From NCBI RefSeq assembly GCF_000633515.1, contig NZ_AYMP01000010.1:124001-188000 (forward strand): 64,000 bases of DNA, read 5' to 3'. This document shows positions 53,023 to 61,195 of this stretch, one piece after another. The notes below the pieces were generated by a model. The model saw only the letters and a list, made by a program, of their open reading frames with translations, did no database searches and was not told the origin of the DNA. This DNA is from Morganella morganii H1r. Lineage in GTDB: Bacteria > Pseudomonadota > Gammaproteobacteria > Enterobacterales > Enterobacteriaceae. The translations under genes and the position numbers were made by a program. The stretch's first letter is position 1. Each line of letters begins with the position of its first letter.

Positions 53023-54315
53023 ATGCTGGATGCACTGCTCAGTCAGCGGGCATTTCCGGTGCATATCCGCGGGTATTACCTGGAAGCACCGCTGCCGGAT
53101 GTTTTTATCGGGGAAATTTGCCTGTTATGGCAGGATGTTACCTGTTGCGTCCTGCTCGGCCGGGCTCAGGTGGTGGGGTTTAATGAACACAATACCCTGC
53201 TGAGCCTTATCGGACAGGCTGCGGGACTGACGCTGTCAACGGTTATTGCGCCGACCGGTCGTGCGGTGACGCTGACATTCACACCGCAGATCCCGGGCTC
53301 GGTGATTGATCCGTCCGGTAATACGCTGGCCCGTCTGAGTGAGATAACAGAGCCGGATAACCGGGCGATCACCCGCCCTGTCTGCGGAGAGGCGCCGGAT
53401 GTACTCTCCCGGCAGCGTATCACGGAAATTCTGCCGACCGGTGTGAAAGCCATTGATGCCCTGCTGACCTGCGGAAAAGGTCAGCGGCTGGGTATTTTTG
53501 CCGGAGCGGGCTGTGGTAAAACGGTGCTGATGAATATGCTGATTGCGCATGCGCAGGCGGATATTTTTGTGATAGCGCTGATTGGTGAGCGCGGCCGGGA
53601 AGTGACGGAACTGATTGATGAACTGCGCAACAGCCCGCAGGCCGCTAAGTGTATCCTGGTCTGCTCCACCTCTGATAAACCGGCGGTTGATCGCTGTAAT
53701 GCGGCACTGGTGGCAACGTCACTGGCGGAATATTACCGTGATGAAAGGAAAGAGGTGGTGCTGTTTGTTGACTCTCTGACCCGCTACGGGCGGGCGCTGA
53801 GGGATGTGGCGCTCAGTGCCGGGGAAGTTCCTGTCCGGCTGGGGTATCCGGCATCGGTATTTGAGCAGTTACCGGCACTGCTGGAGCGCCCCGGAGCCAC
53901 AAAAAGCGGGGTGATTACGGCTTTTTATACGGTGCTGCTTGACAGTGAAAATGAGCCGGACGGCTTCGGTGATGAAGTCCGTTCCATTCTCGACGGGCAT
54001 ATTTATCTCTCCCGGCGGCTGGCGATGCAGAATCACTATCCGGCGATCGATATCCCGGCCAGTATCAGCCGTGTGATGTCACAGATTGTTTCACCGCAGC
54101 ATCTGGCAGCCGCCGGGCGTTTCCGGACACGGCTGGCGAAACAGAATGAACTGAAACTGCTGGTGGAGCTCGGGGAATATAAACCCGGGCTGAATGCGGA
54201 GAGTGATAAAGCGGTTGAGCTGACGCTGCCGATGCGCCATTTTTTATGTCAGTCACCGGCGGAATCTGTTGCACCGGATGAGACAGGCAGGTTACTTGAA
54301 CAGCTCACGCAATGA
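53023..54315 (+). CDS. invC: T3SS ATPase InvC (SctN)
   Basis: Hexameric ATPase that unfolds and feeds substrates; 430 residues from MLDALLSQRAFPVHIRG (InvC 431). Walker A is FAGAGCGKTVLMNM and Walker B VVLFVDSLTRYGRALRD. Typical blocks are LIGERGREVTELID, YPASVFEQLPALLERPG and DGHIYLSRRLAMQNHYPAID. AGAGG lies 8-9 bases before the ATG, three bases after invB. An ATG ten codons upstream lies inside invB and is not favoured. Confidence 0.97.
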   Translation: MLDALLSQRAFPVHIRGYYLEAPLPDVFIGEICLLWQDVTCCVLLGRAQVVGFNEHNTLLSLIGQAAGLTLSTVIAPTGRAVTLTFTPQIPGSVIDPSGNTLARLSEITEPDNRAITRPVCGEAPDVLSRQRITEILPTGVKAIDALLTCGKGQRLGIFAGAGCGKTVLMNMLIAHAQADIFVIALIGERGREVTELIDELRNSPQAAKCILVCSTSDKPAVDRCNAALVATSLAEYYRDERKEVVLFVDSLTRYGRALRDVALSAGEVPVRLGYPASVFEQLPALLERPGATKSGVITAFYTVLLDSENEPDGFGDEVRSILDGHIYLSRRLAMQNHYPAIDIPASISRVMSQIVSPQHLAAAGRFRTRLAKQNELKLLVELGEYKPGLNAESDKAVELTLPMRHFLCQSPAESVAPDETGRLLEQLTQ

Positions 54316-54676
54316 ATTACAGCAACTGATCGCGCACTTCAGCCTGAAAGAGCGTTGTGTACAGGCAGCACTGGCACAACTGCATCAGCGCTACCGGCAG
54401 GAGCAGGAAAATAAAGAAAAACTGCTGTTGTTAATCAAAGGATTAGAGCAGCAAATTCATGAATTTGAGTGCAGCGGATTATTATCTTATATCGCGTTGA
54501 ATGAACGCCGGCGTAAACAGGCAATATACCGTAAACAAATCCCGGATATCCGTATCCGGGTCGATGAATCATCCCTTTTGCTGGCACAAATCTCAGATGA
54601 TATCGATGAGAGTAATAAAACGATAAACAATCTGAAGAAGAAAATTATTAAGTTTGAACAATACAGTGAGCAATAA
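54278..54676 (+). CDS. invI: T3SS central stalk protein InvI/SpaM (SctO)
   Basis: A 132-residue helical coiled-coil protein in the SctO position (InvI 147), which couples the ATPase to the export gate. Long heptad-rich segments are LAQLHQRYRQEQENKEKLLL and DESNKTINNLKKKIIKFEQ. The frame overlaps the end of invC. ATG 54278 has no clear ribosome site, whereas a TTG at 54296 has AGGCAGG about 7 bases ahead and may be the real start (126 residues). Confidence 0.78.
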   Translation: MRQAGYLNSSRNELQQLIAHFSLKERCVQAALAQLHQRYRQEQENKEKLLLLIKGLEQQIHEFECSGLLSYIALNERRRKQAIYRKQIPDIRIRVDESSLLLAQISDDIDESNKTINNLKKKIIKFEQYSEQ

Positions 54677-54705
54677 ATTAATATTATAAATATAAGCGGG
54701 AAGCC

Positions 54706-55512
54706 ATGGTGAATATTGAATGTTATTACAGTGAGTCTGAATCCGGTTTTTGTGGGGAGATGGTTAATAAACAGGTGAACGATTTATTGTCAGTGATGAT
54801 AAAAAGAAAAGAGAAAAGGTGGTGCGATAATGATATTACGGTAATCAGCCCATCCATTCAATATTATAATGATAAATATTATGATGGCAATATATTATAT
54901 CTTCTTCCGAAGATAAAAAGCCGTGATTATCATTGTCGTGACAGGCATGATGTTATTCTGACTTTGATGTCATCAACGGAAACGATAAAAAATACAACCC
55001 GGCAGAATACTATTCCCGGATATATTTTATGTGAAAATCCGGCAGATGAACGCCCTGATGCGCATCCTGAGAATATGACTTCTGAAAGCATGGCAGCAGA
55101 CAGGATAACGGTGGAACCCCTCCCGGAGGCAGAATACCCCCCGGAGACAGAAAACATGCCAACAGCCGATATGACGCCGATATTGCCGGAATTTCCGGTT
55201 TTACGGCCCTCCTGGGCCACACCGGAGAAAAAGAGTCTCACGTTACGGTATTATGAGCAGGAGAAGGGAGCGCAGGAAAAAACCGCTCAGGTTGTCTGCT
55301 ATACCGGAAAAAATCAGGCTGTCTCTGAAAGCGGCAGACCTGATTATTATTGTTCTTATCATTTCAGACAGAAATATCAGTCGCCTGAACCGGGACTTAT
55401 TTACCGGGAAAAACCGGGGCGGTTTAAACTGGAAATTGCGTCAGAACCGCTTAACCGTCGACTGAAAACGATAAACGCGATAAATGAAATTGATGGTGTT
55501 GATATAGTATAA
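54706..55512 (+). CDS. T3SS needle-length regulator, InvJ/SpaN position (SctP)
   Basis: A 268-residue protein between invI and spaO, where InvJ/Spa32 (needle ruler and substrate switch) is encoded. Sequence similarity to InvJ is not evident, as is common for this fast-evolving family. A middle Pro/Glu-rich stretch (about 115-170, EPLPEAEYPPETENMPTAD) could be the extended ruler part. The C-terminal about 80 residues (RFKLEIASEPLNRRLKTINA) could be the switch domain. Base composition is AT-rich at the N-terminus. Confidence 0.7.
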   Translation: MVNIECYYSESESGFCGEMVNKQVNDLLSVMIKRKEKRWCDNDITVISPSIQYYNDKYYDGNILYLLPKIKSRDYHCRDRHDVILTLMSSTETIKNTTRQNTIPGYILCENPADERPDAHPENMTSESMAADRITVEPLPEAEYPPETENMPTADMTPILPEFPVLRPSWATPEKKSLTLRYYEQEKGAQEKTAQVVCYTGKNQAVSESGRPDYYCSYHFRQKYQSPEPGLIYREKPGRFKLEIASEPLNRRLKTINAINEIDGVDIV

Positions 55513-55526
55513 ACGGAAAAAAATAA

Positions 55527-56384
55527 ATGTATTATGATGCATGCCAGGCAATGGATTATCTGAGTTGTTACCTTCCGGAAAAAAAAGAGATTAATGCGCG
55601 TGTCATTCATTGTCATCTGATTAATACACAGAATACATTGGATGTTTTAATTGATGTTAAATCATTTCTTCATTATCTGATCGGGGAAAATACCATTCCG
55701 TGGGAAATTATTCCGGAACATTATTTGTCTGAACTGATTAATGAACATAAAAAAGCGATCAGACTGCCTTTTTTCTCACCGGAATGTTATTTCCCTGAAC
55801 TCAGTACCGTCATTCCTGCGTCGAATATTACACGCAGGCTTGCATTCAGCGGGGACGGCATTGATTTCTGTCTGATCGGGGCAAAAGGCCGGTTTGATAT
55901 TACCGGCATGCCGCTGACAGCGGATTTTTCTGTTCCGGTGAATGCAGGTATTTATATCGGTTCAACCCCGGCATTTACCGGTGTGATTCAGCAAATCAAT
56001 GAAGGCGATATCCTTTTCATTACACAAAACCAGCAATTTCTGAGAGCAGGAGGCTATTTTCAGATGACACTGAAACAGGAGCAGGACGAAACGGTTATCA
56101 CTGAATGCGGGATTGTTCCGGAAGCGCCGGTAACCCCGCCGGAAGCCACCGTTTTTGATGGCCGGAGAGTGCCGGTTCAGGTGGATTTTCTGCGGTACCG
56201 CAGGGTATTTCCGTTATCGGAACTGATGGCATTACAACCGGGAGATAAACTGCCGCTGCCAGCGGCGGATAATCACCTGATCACACTGGAAATCAGCGGT
56301 CAGCGTTTTGCGCAGGGAGAACTGGTGCGTATCGGGGAACAATACGCTGTGGAAATTCATCATATTTTTCATAAGGGCGGATGA
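55527..56384 (+). CDS. spaO: T3SS C-ring/sorting platform protein SpaO (SctQ)
   Basis: A 285-residue cytoplasmic platform protein (SpaO 303). The C-terminal SpoA/FliN-like domain is seen in LPLPAADNHLITLEISGQRF and GELVRIGEQYAVEIHHI, preceded by a second SpoA-like part with DFLRYRRVFPLSELMALQPG. The N-terminal part is AT-rich and diverged. Many SctQ genes make a short C-terminal product from an internal start; GTG codons before PVQVDF (about 56168-56180) follow a GGAGA and are candidates, unproven. It overlaps spaP by 4 bases. Confidence 0.87.
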   Translation: MYYDACQAMDYLSCYLPEKKEINARVIHCHLINTQNTLDVLIDVKSFLHYLIGENTIPWEIIPEHYLSELINEHKKAIRLPFFSPECYFPELSTVIPASNITRRLAFSGDGIDFCLIGAKGRFDITGMPLTADFSVPVNAGIYIGSTPAFTGVIQQINEGDILFITQNQQFLRAGGYFQMTLKQEQDETVITECGIVPEAPVTPPEATVFDGRRVPVQVDFLRYRRVFPLSELMALQPGDKLPLPAADNHLITLEISGQRFAQGELVRIGEQYAVEIHHIFHKGG

Positions 56385-57043
56385 TGACTGACAGTGCTGT
56401 TTCAATGATGCTGATGCTGGCCGCAGCATCCGTTCTGCCCTTTATCCTGGCGGCCGGAACCTGTTACCTCAAATTTTCCATTGTCTTTGTGATGGTGCGC
56501 AATGCCCTGGGGGTTCAGCAGGTGCCGTCAAATATGGTACTCAACGCGGTTGCGTTTATTCTGGCGATGGTGGTGATGTTCCCTCTGATCAGTAAAACCT
56601 ATGCATATGTTGCTGAAAATCCGGTGGAATTATCCCGGCAGGAATCAGTATCGCGTTTTGCGGATGAAGGGTTGCAGGATTACCGGGATTATCTGTTCCG
56701 TTATGCGGATAAACCTCTGCTGTATTTTTTTGCGCAAACCGGCGTTGATGAGGATACCGACCCGGAACTGACTGATGCCCGTGATATCGCATTTTTCCCT
56801 TTGCTGGCGGCCTATGCGCTGGGGGAAATTAAATCCGCTTTTTTGATCAGCTTCTACCTCTATCTGCCGTTTATCGTGATCGATCTCGTGGTGTCCAGTG
56901 TTCTGCTGGCGCTGGGCATGATGATGATGAGCCCGGTGACGCTTTCGGTGCCGATCAAGCTGATCTTATTTATTGCCCTGGATGGCTGGTCGCTGTTATC
57001 CACCAGTCTGGTGTCTCAGTACCTCGACCTTATGGATATATAA
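56381..57043 (+). CDS. spaP: T3SS export apparatus protein SpaP (SctR)
   Basis: Core membrane component of the export gate; 220 residues with about four hydrophobic segments. Signature blocks: FILAAGTCYLKFSIVFVMVR, NALGVQQVPSNMVLNAVAFI, and in the C-terminal half AFLISFYLYLPFIVIDLVVS then LGMMMMSPVTLSVPIKLILF. Two adjacent ATG codons are possible; the second (56384) is better spaced from AAGGG. Confidence 0.96.
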   Translation: MMTDSAVSMMLMLAAASVLPFILAAGTCYLKFSIVFVMVRNALGVQQVPSNMVLNAVAFILAMVVMFPLISKTYAYVAENPVELSRQESVSRFADEGLQDYRDYLFRYADKPLLYFFAQTGVDEDTDPELTDARDIAFFPLLAAYALGEIKSAFLISFYLYLPFIVIDLVVSSVLLALGMMMMSPVTLSVPIKLILFIALDGWSLLSTSLVSQYLDLMDI

Positions 57044-57044
57044 T

Positions 57045-57311
57045 ATGGATGTTATTTATGCGGCAGATAAAGGGATTTATCTGGTGATTATGTTATCGCT
57101 GCTGCCGGTGAGTGTGGCCACCGTGGTCGGGCTGACTGTCGGTCTTCTGCAGACAGTCACACAGATCCAGGAGCAGACATTGCCTTTCGGGCTGAAGCTG
57201 ATTGCTGTGTTTGTCTGTATCTTAATGCAGCTGACCTGGCTGGGGGATTCAATGCTCAGTTATGCCCGCGAAATGTTCTCACTGGCGCTCAGCGCAACGG
57301 CGGCAGGTTAA
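57045..57311 (+). CDS. spaQ: T3SS export apparatus protein SpaQ (SctS)
   Basis: An 88-residue protein with two membrane helices (SpaQ 86), part of the SctRST core. It starts at MDVIYAADKGIYLVIMLSL one base after the spaP stop; an upstream frame into spaP is spurious. The block VGLTVGLLQTVTQIQEQTLP is the FliQ/SctS signature. Confidence 0.95.
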   Translation: MDVIYAADKGIYLVIMLSLLPVSVATVVGLTVGLLQTVTQIQEQTLPFGLKLIAVFVCILMQLTWLGDSMLSYAREMFSLALSATAAG

Positions 57312-57317
57312 TCCCCG

Positions 57318-58079
57318 GTGCCGTTATTCTCCTGGGCTCATGATCTGTTTCAGGGCGCGCTGCTCAGCAGTGTGCGGTTATTTACGGCGTTCGCTTTTCT
57401 GCCGTTTCTGAATGATAAATTTATCCTCAGCCGCACTACGCGGGGCATTATCGTTTTTCTCACGGCACTTTGCCTCAGCGGAAATGGGAACGGCCCGGCG
57501 GCCGAATTTTCGGTGGTCAGCATACTGAGTGAAATTATTACCGGCACGGTGATGGGGCTGGTTTACAGTACACCGTTTTTTATTTTTGCCGCCTTCGGTG
57601 AATATATTGATAACCAGCGTGGTGCGAATATCAGTGATACCGCTGACCCGACAACCGGCACGGACGCATCACCATTTTTCACTTTTATGAACCTGTTTTC
57701 GGTCTCTTTTTTTCTGCTCAATGACGGCCTGGTATTACTGATGACGTCTGTTCAGCACAGTTTCCGGTTGTTACCACCCGGTACATTACTGACGGGGATC
57801 CATTATGCGCCGCTGTTTGACTGGCTGGTAAACAGCCTGTCGCTCTCTTTGCTGTTTTGTATGCCGGTACTGATTATCTTATTTGTTTCTGAAGTCAGTC
57901 TGGGCATTCTGGCGTTATATAACTCCCAGCTCAATCCGTTTTCTTTGTCACTTTCAATAAAAAGTATTATCGCCTTTCTGCTGGCACTGCTGCTGTTTTG
58001 CAGCACAACGGTAACGGATGTCACGCTGCTGTTTGATACGTCCCCTGTGACGCAATTTCTGAGGGGAAACGATGGCTGA
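57318..58079 (+). CDS. spaR: T3SS export apparatus protein SpaR (SctT)
   Basis: A 253-residue membrane protein with six or more hydrophobic segments (SpaR 263), completing the SctRST core. Translation starts at GTG 57318, six bases after spaQ. Family blocks: FGEYIDNQRGANISDTADPT and LFVSEVSLGILALYNSQLNP with FSLSLSIKS. It overlaps spaS by 8 bases. Confidence 0.95.
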   Translation: MPLFSWAHDLFQGALLSSVRLFTAFAFLPFLNDKFILSRTTRGIIVFLTALCLSGNGNGPAAEFSVVSILSEIITGTVMGLVYSTPFFIFAAFGEYIDNQRGANISDTADPTTGTDASPFFTFMNLFSVSFFLLNDGLVLLMTSVQHSFRLLPPGTLLTGIHYAPLFDWLVNSLSLSLLFCMPVLIILFVSEVSLGILALYNSQLNPFSLSLSIKSIIAFLLALLLFCSTTVTDVTLLFDTSPVTQFLRGNDG

Positions 58080-59142
58080 AAAAACGGAAAAACCCACCAG
58101 TAAAAAACTGAAGGACGAATCCAAAAAAGGGAATGCGTTCAAGTATAAAGAATTACTTTCCACAACCGGCTATGCGGCCGGTATCGCGTATCTGCTTTAT
58201 GTCGCCGACTGGGCCGCATTCTCCCGTTTTTATCAGACGGTATTACGCAACGTGAATCATCTGTCTCTTTCTGTATACATACAGATGTTATCGGATATTC
58301 TTTTTCAGATGGTGTTACCGCTGATTATATTATGCGGAGTGAGTGTCAGCTTTGTCTCTCTGATGCAGACCCGCTTTGCCGTTGCCACCGAAGCGATTAA
58401 ATTTGATTTAAAGAAAATTGATCCGATTGCCGGGTTTAAACGGATTTTCACCAAAAAATCGCTGAAAAACCTGGTCAAAGCACTGATCTCACTGATTGTG
58501 TATTTAGCGGCAGGCTATGTGTTTATATCACTGTATACCGGTGATATTTATCAGCTAATCCGGGCGCCTTTTTCTGAAGCCGGTAACGGTTTTTTGTATT
58601 TCACCGGCCGCTATATCTTTATTTTTATTCTGCTTCTTGTGCCATTGCTGGTGATTGATTACATCATTGAATATTTTTTCTTTTTTAATGACATGAAGAT
58701 GGAAAAGCATGAAGTTAAACAGGAGCATAAAAACAGTGAAGGTAATCAGGAGATAAAATCTGCCCGTAAGCAGCAGCACCGGGAATTGCTGAATGCGGAA
58801 ACCAAAGCACTGATAAAAAACTCGGATGTCGTGGTGGTTAATCCGACCCATATTGCTGTCGCTATCTACCTCGATCCGGAAAATGGCGTGATGCCGCTGA
58901 TTACCGTGAAAGAGAAAGGGGCATATGCACTGGCGGTTCGCTGTTACGCCGAAAAACACAAGGTGCCGGTTGCCCGGGATATCCGCCTGGCGCGGACGTT
59001 ATTCCGGAAATACCATGTCTTTGACACCATTATTGATGATGATCTGGATAAGTTTCTCGATCTCTTACTGTGGCTGAATGACGCAGAGCAGGCCGCACTC
59101 GCTGATACTGATCTGCACCAAATGCATCAGCAGGGTGACTGA
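58072..59142 (+). CDS. spaS: T3SS export switch protein SpaS (SctU)
   Basis: A 356-residue membrane protein with four hydrophobic segments and a cytoplasmic autocleaving domain that switches substrate class. The N-terminus MAEKTEKPTSKKLKDESKKG is classic. The NPTH cleavage motif is at residues 257-260 (VVVVNPTHIAVAIYL). It ends the conserved export-apparatus block; 83 bases separate it from the chaperone/translocator genes. Confidence 0.97.
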   Translation: MAEKTEKPTSKKLKDESKKGNAFKYKELLSTTGYAAGIAYLLYVADWAAFSRFYQTVLRNVNHLSLSVYIQMLSDILFQMVLPLIILCGVSVSFVSLMQTRFAVATEAIKFDLKKIDPIAGFKRIFTKKSLKNLVKALISLIVYLAAGYVFISLYTGDIYQLIRAPFSEAGNGFLYFTGRYIFIFILLLVPLLVIDYIIEYFFFFNDMKMEKHEVKQEHKNSEGNQEIKSARKQQHRELLNAETKALIKNSDVVVVNPTHIAVAIYLDPENGVMPLITVKEKGAYALAVRCYAEKHKVPVARDIRLARTLFRKYHVFDTIIDDDLDKFLDLLLWLNDAEQAALADTDLHQMHQQGD

Positions 59143-59225
59143 GGCGCATTTTATGAAAGTGATTATCAGGACAATAAGATAGTATTGCCTGACTTGATAA
59201 TCGGATATTATTAAGGAGTGTTGTT

Positions 59226-59690
59226 ATGGATGACAATATTAATTCAGATATAAAATCGTTAGTAGAGCAAATTTTTTCTCATCTGGAAAACGGGACAGTA
59301 TTAAAGATGTTTTCACCAGAGGAACCCCGTGATTTTAGTGGTGTATATTCATTAGCCTGTGATTATTACAGCAAAGGTTTAATAGATCAGGCCGAAAAAA
59401 TTTTCCGGTCATTATGTTTATATGATTTTAATAATATTAATTATTTACTCGGTCTGGCAGCCGTAAAGCAGGTTCAGAAGCAATATCAGAAAGCTATCAA
59501 TCTCTATTCACTGGCGGTCAGCCTGGATAAAAATAATGCATCGGTCTATTTTTATCTCGGGCAATGCTATCTTTTCTCCGGAGATCATAAAACCGCGTTT
59601 GAACATTTTCAATGTTGTCTTTCCATGAACTGTACTGAAAGTGAAAGAAAGTTTATATCCGGCTATATGGATAATTCAGAAGGTAAATAA
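59226..59690 (+). CDS. sicA: T3SS translocator chaperone SicA/IpgC-like (class II)
   Basis: A 154-residue TPR chaperone for the pore-forming translocators. Three TPR-like repeats are visible: FSGVYSLACDYYSKGLIDQA, YLLGLAAVKQVQKQYQKAIN and VYFYLGQCYLFSGDHKTAFE. Length agrees with SicA (165) and IpgC (155). AAGGAG lies 8 bases before the ATG. By analogy it may also be the coactivator of InvF. The stop overlaps the next start by one base (TAATG). Confidence 0.9.
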   Translation: MDDNINSDIKSLVEQIFSHLENGTVLKMFSPEEPRDFSGVYSLACDYYSKGLIDQAEKIFRSLCLYDFNNINYLLGLAAVKQVQKQYQKAINLYSLAVSLDKNNASVYFYLGQCYLFSGDHKTAFEHFQCCLSMNCTESERKFISGYMDNSEGK

Positions 59691-61183
59691 TGACTATTAG
59701 TATTATAAATGCAGGTATCAGGAGTGGTACGTCGTCGGATAGTGAACAAAATAATGCATTATCTGACGACTATCAGTCACTCAAAAAAATACATGAAGTA
59801 TTATCCCGCCATGGTGAAATCAGCGGCAGAAAAAAACAACTTCATGTTGATTGGTTTAACAGAATAATAAACAGTAATATTGTTATACGGAAAATAAGAA
59901 ATGAACCGGAAAAACACCGTGATTTTATCCTGATGTCAGAGAGTATCACCGGAATTCTCAATGGAGAAAATAACGGAAATACATGTCAGCTGTATATGAA
60001 TACGGAGAGCGGGCATTTTTTTCCCCTTTATGCTGATCTGGAAAAAATATTCTCTGTTTTGAATGATAAAAAAACAACTGAAAATCAGGCATTGGATGAA
60101 ATAAAGTGTTTTCAGAAAATCACTGCTGAACACCGCGGAATAAATGCTGAGACATCCGAAGGTAAGATACTGCTGAATACAATGCAGGACGTCAGCGGGG
60201 ATATTGACGAATACATTATGAAGCGGGATATGATTTCATTTGGTTATTTTTCAGAAAGAATGAATGTTGCCTCTAAGTACAGCTATAATATTAATGTTAA
60301 GTATTACCGCGACGTCATGCAGAAATACACTAAATTCTATGAAGAATTAGCAAAAAAACTAAGTTCATATGGTGAATTTATGGATGGAACTGAGGATGAC
60401 GGAAAAAAAGTCAGGATAAAACAGCACCGTTTCTATCAGGATCTCCAGGATATACTTTCTGGTTATTTTCCGGTTACCGGTAATATTGAAAATAATAAGG
60501 GAAAAAGTTGTTCATTGTATAAAGGTAAGTTTGAAATAATTATAGGTAAAGATAAAAATGATTGCAGTATCTATATAGATGATACATTGATTGATGCGGG
60601 TGTCAGTTATGATGATGCCTATAATAAAATGACGTTTTTTCTGTCATCCTATAAAAGAGCGGCAATAGGAACACAGATAATAAAAAAAATTAAAGCTGAT
60701 GAAAATAAACAGACAGGTAAACCGGAAAAAATAACAGTAACGGCAGATGTTATTGTGCATCCCGGGGCATTAATGCGTTGGCTTGAGATAAGTTTTGATG
60801 ATGATCATGTTTCTAAGATAAATAAATTTTCTGAAAAATCAATGTCTCTACTTGAAAACTTTGACGGTATTAACTGTTATGACATTAATAAAAATAATAA
60901 AGATGAAGAGAGCGAGATAACCCTGACATATACAAAGGCAATGAATAACAGCTACATGGCAAAAAATAAAGACCATGTTGATGCTATCCGGGTTGTCATT
61001 AACAACAAGCTTAATTCTTACAATACCATTATAGATGGTATTAAAAAAGAGTTGCAAATGACGCTGGATGAGTATTCTCAACGTTATAATACCATTAATA
61101 GTAATTACGATAATATGCTCAGAACGATCACGACGATGATTAATGAATTAGCTCAGGAACTAAAGGGCTTTTTGCGTTTTTAA
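59690..61183 (+). CDS. T3SS needle-tip protein, enlarged IpaD/SipD-like
   Basis: A 497-residue hydrophilic, AT-rich-coded protein. Two parts match the IpaD/SipD central coiled coil: SYNINVKYYRDVMQKYTKFY (about 200-220), and the C-terminal helix LQMTLDEYSQRYNTINSNYD with TMINELAQELKGFLRF at the very end, like the IpaD C-terminus. It is about 150-165 residues longer than IpaD (332) or SipD (343). The additional length is in the N-terminal part and in the mixed domain between the two helices (about 230-440). It immediately follows the chaperone gene, not the translocators, which differs from SPI-1. No signal peptide or membrane helix. Confidence 0.8.
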   Translation: MTISIINAGIRSGTSSDSEQNNALSDDYQSLKKIHEVLSRHGEISGRKKQLHVDWFNRIINSNIVIRKIRNEPEKHRDFILMSESITGILNGENNGNTCQLYMNTESGHFFPLYADLEKIFSVLNDKKTTENQALDEIKCFQKITAEHRGINAETSEGKILLNTMQDVSGDIDEYIMKRDMISFGYFSERMNVASKYSYNINVKYYRDVMQKYTKFYEELAKKLSSYGEFMDGTEDDGKKVRIKQHRFYQDLQDILSGYFPVTGNIENNKGKSCSLYKGKFEIIIGKDKNDCSIYIDDTLIDAGVSYDDAYNKMTFFLSSYKRAAIGTQIIKKIKADENKQTGKPEKITVTADVIVHPGALMRWLEISFDDDHVSKINKFSEKSMSLLENFDGINCYDINKNNKDEESEITLTYTKAMNNSYMAKNKDHVDAIRVVINNKLNSYNTIIDGIKKELQMTLDEYSQRYNTINSNYDNMLRTITTMINELAQELKGFLRF

Positions 61184-61195
61184 GGGGGAAATAAC

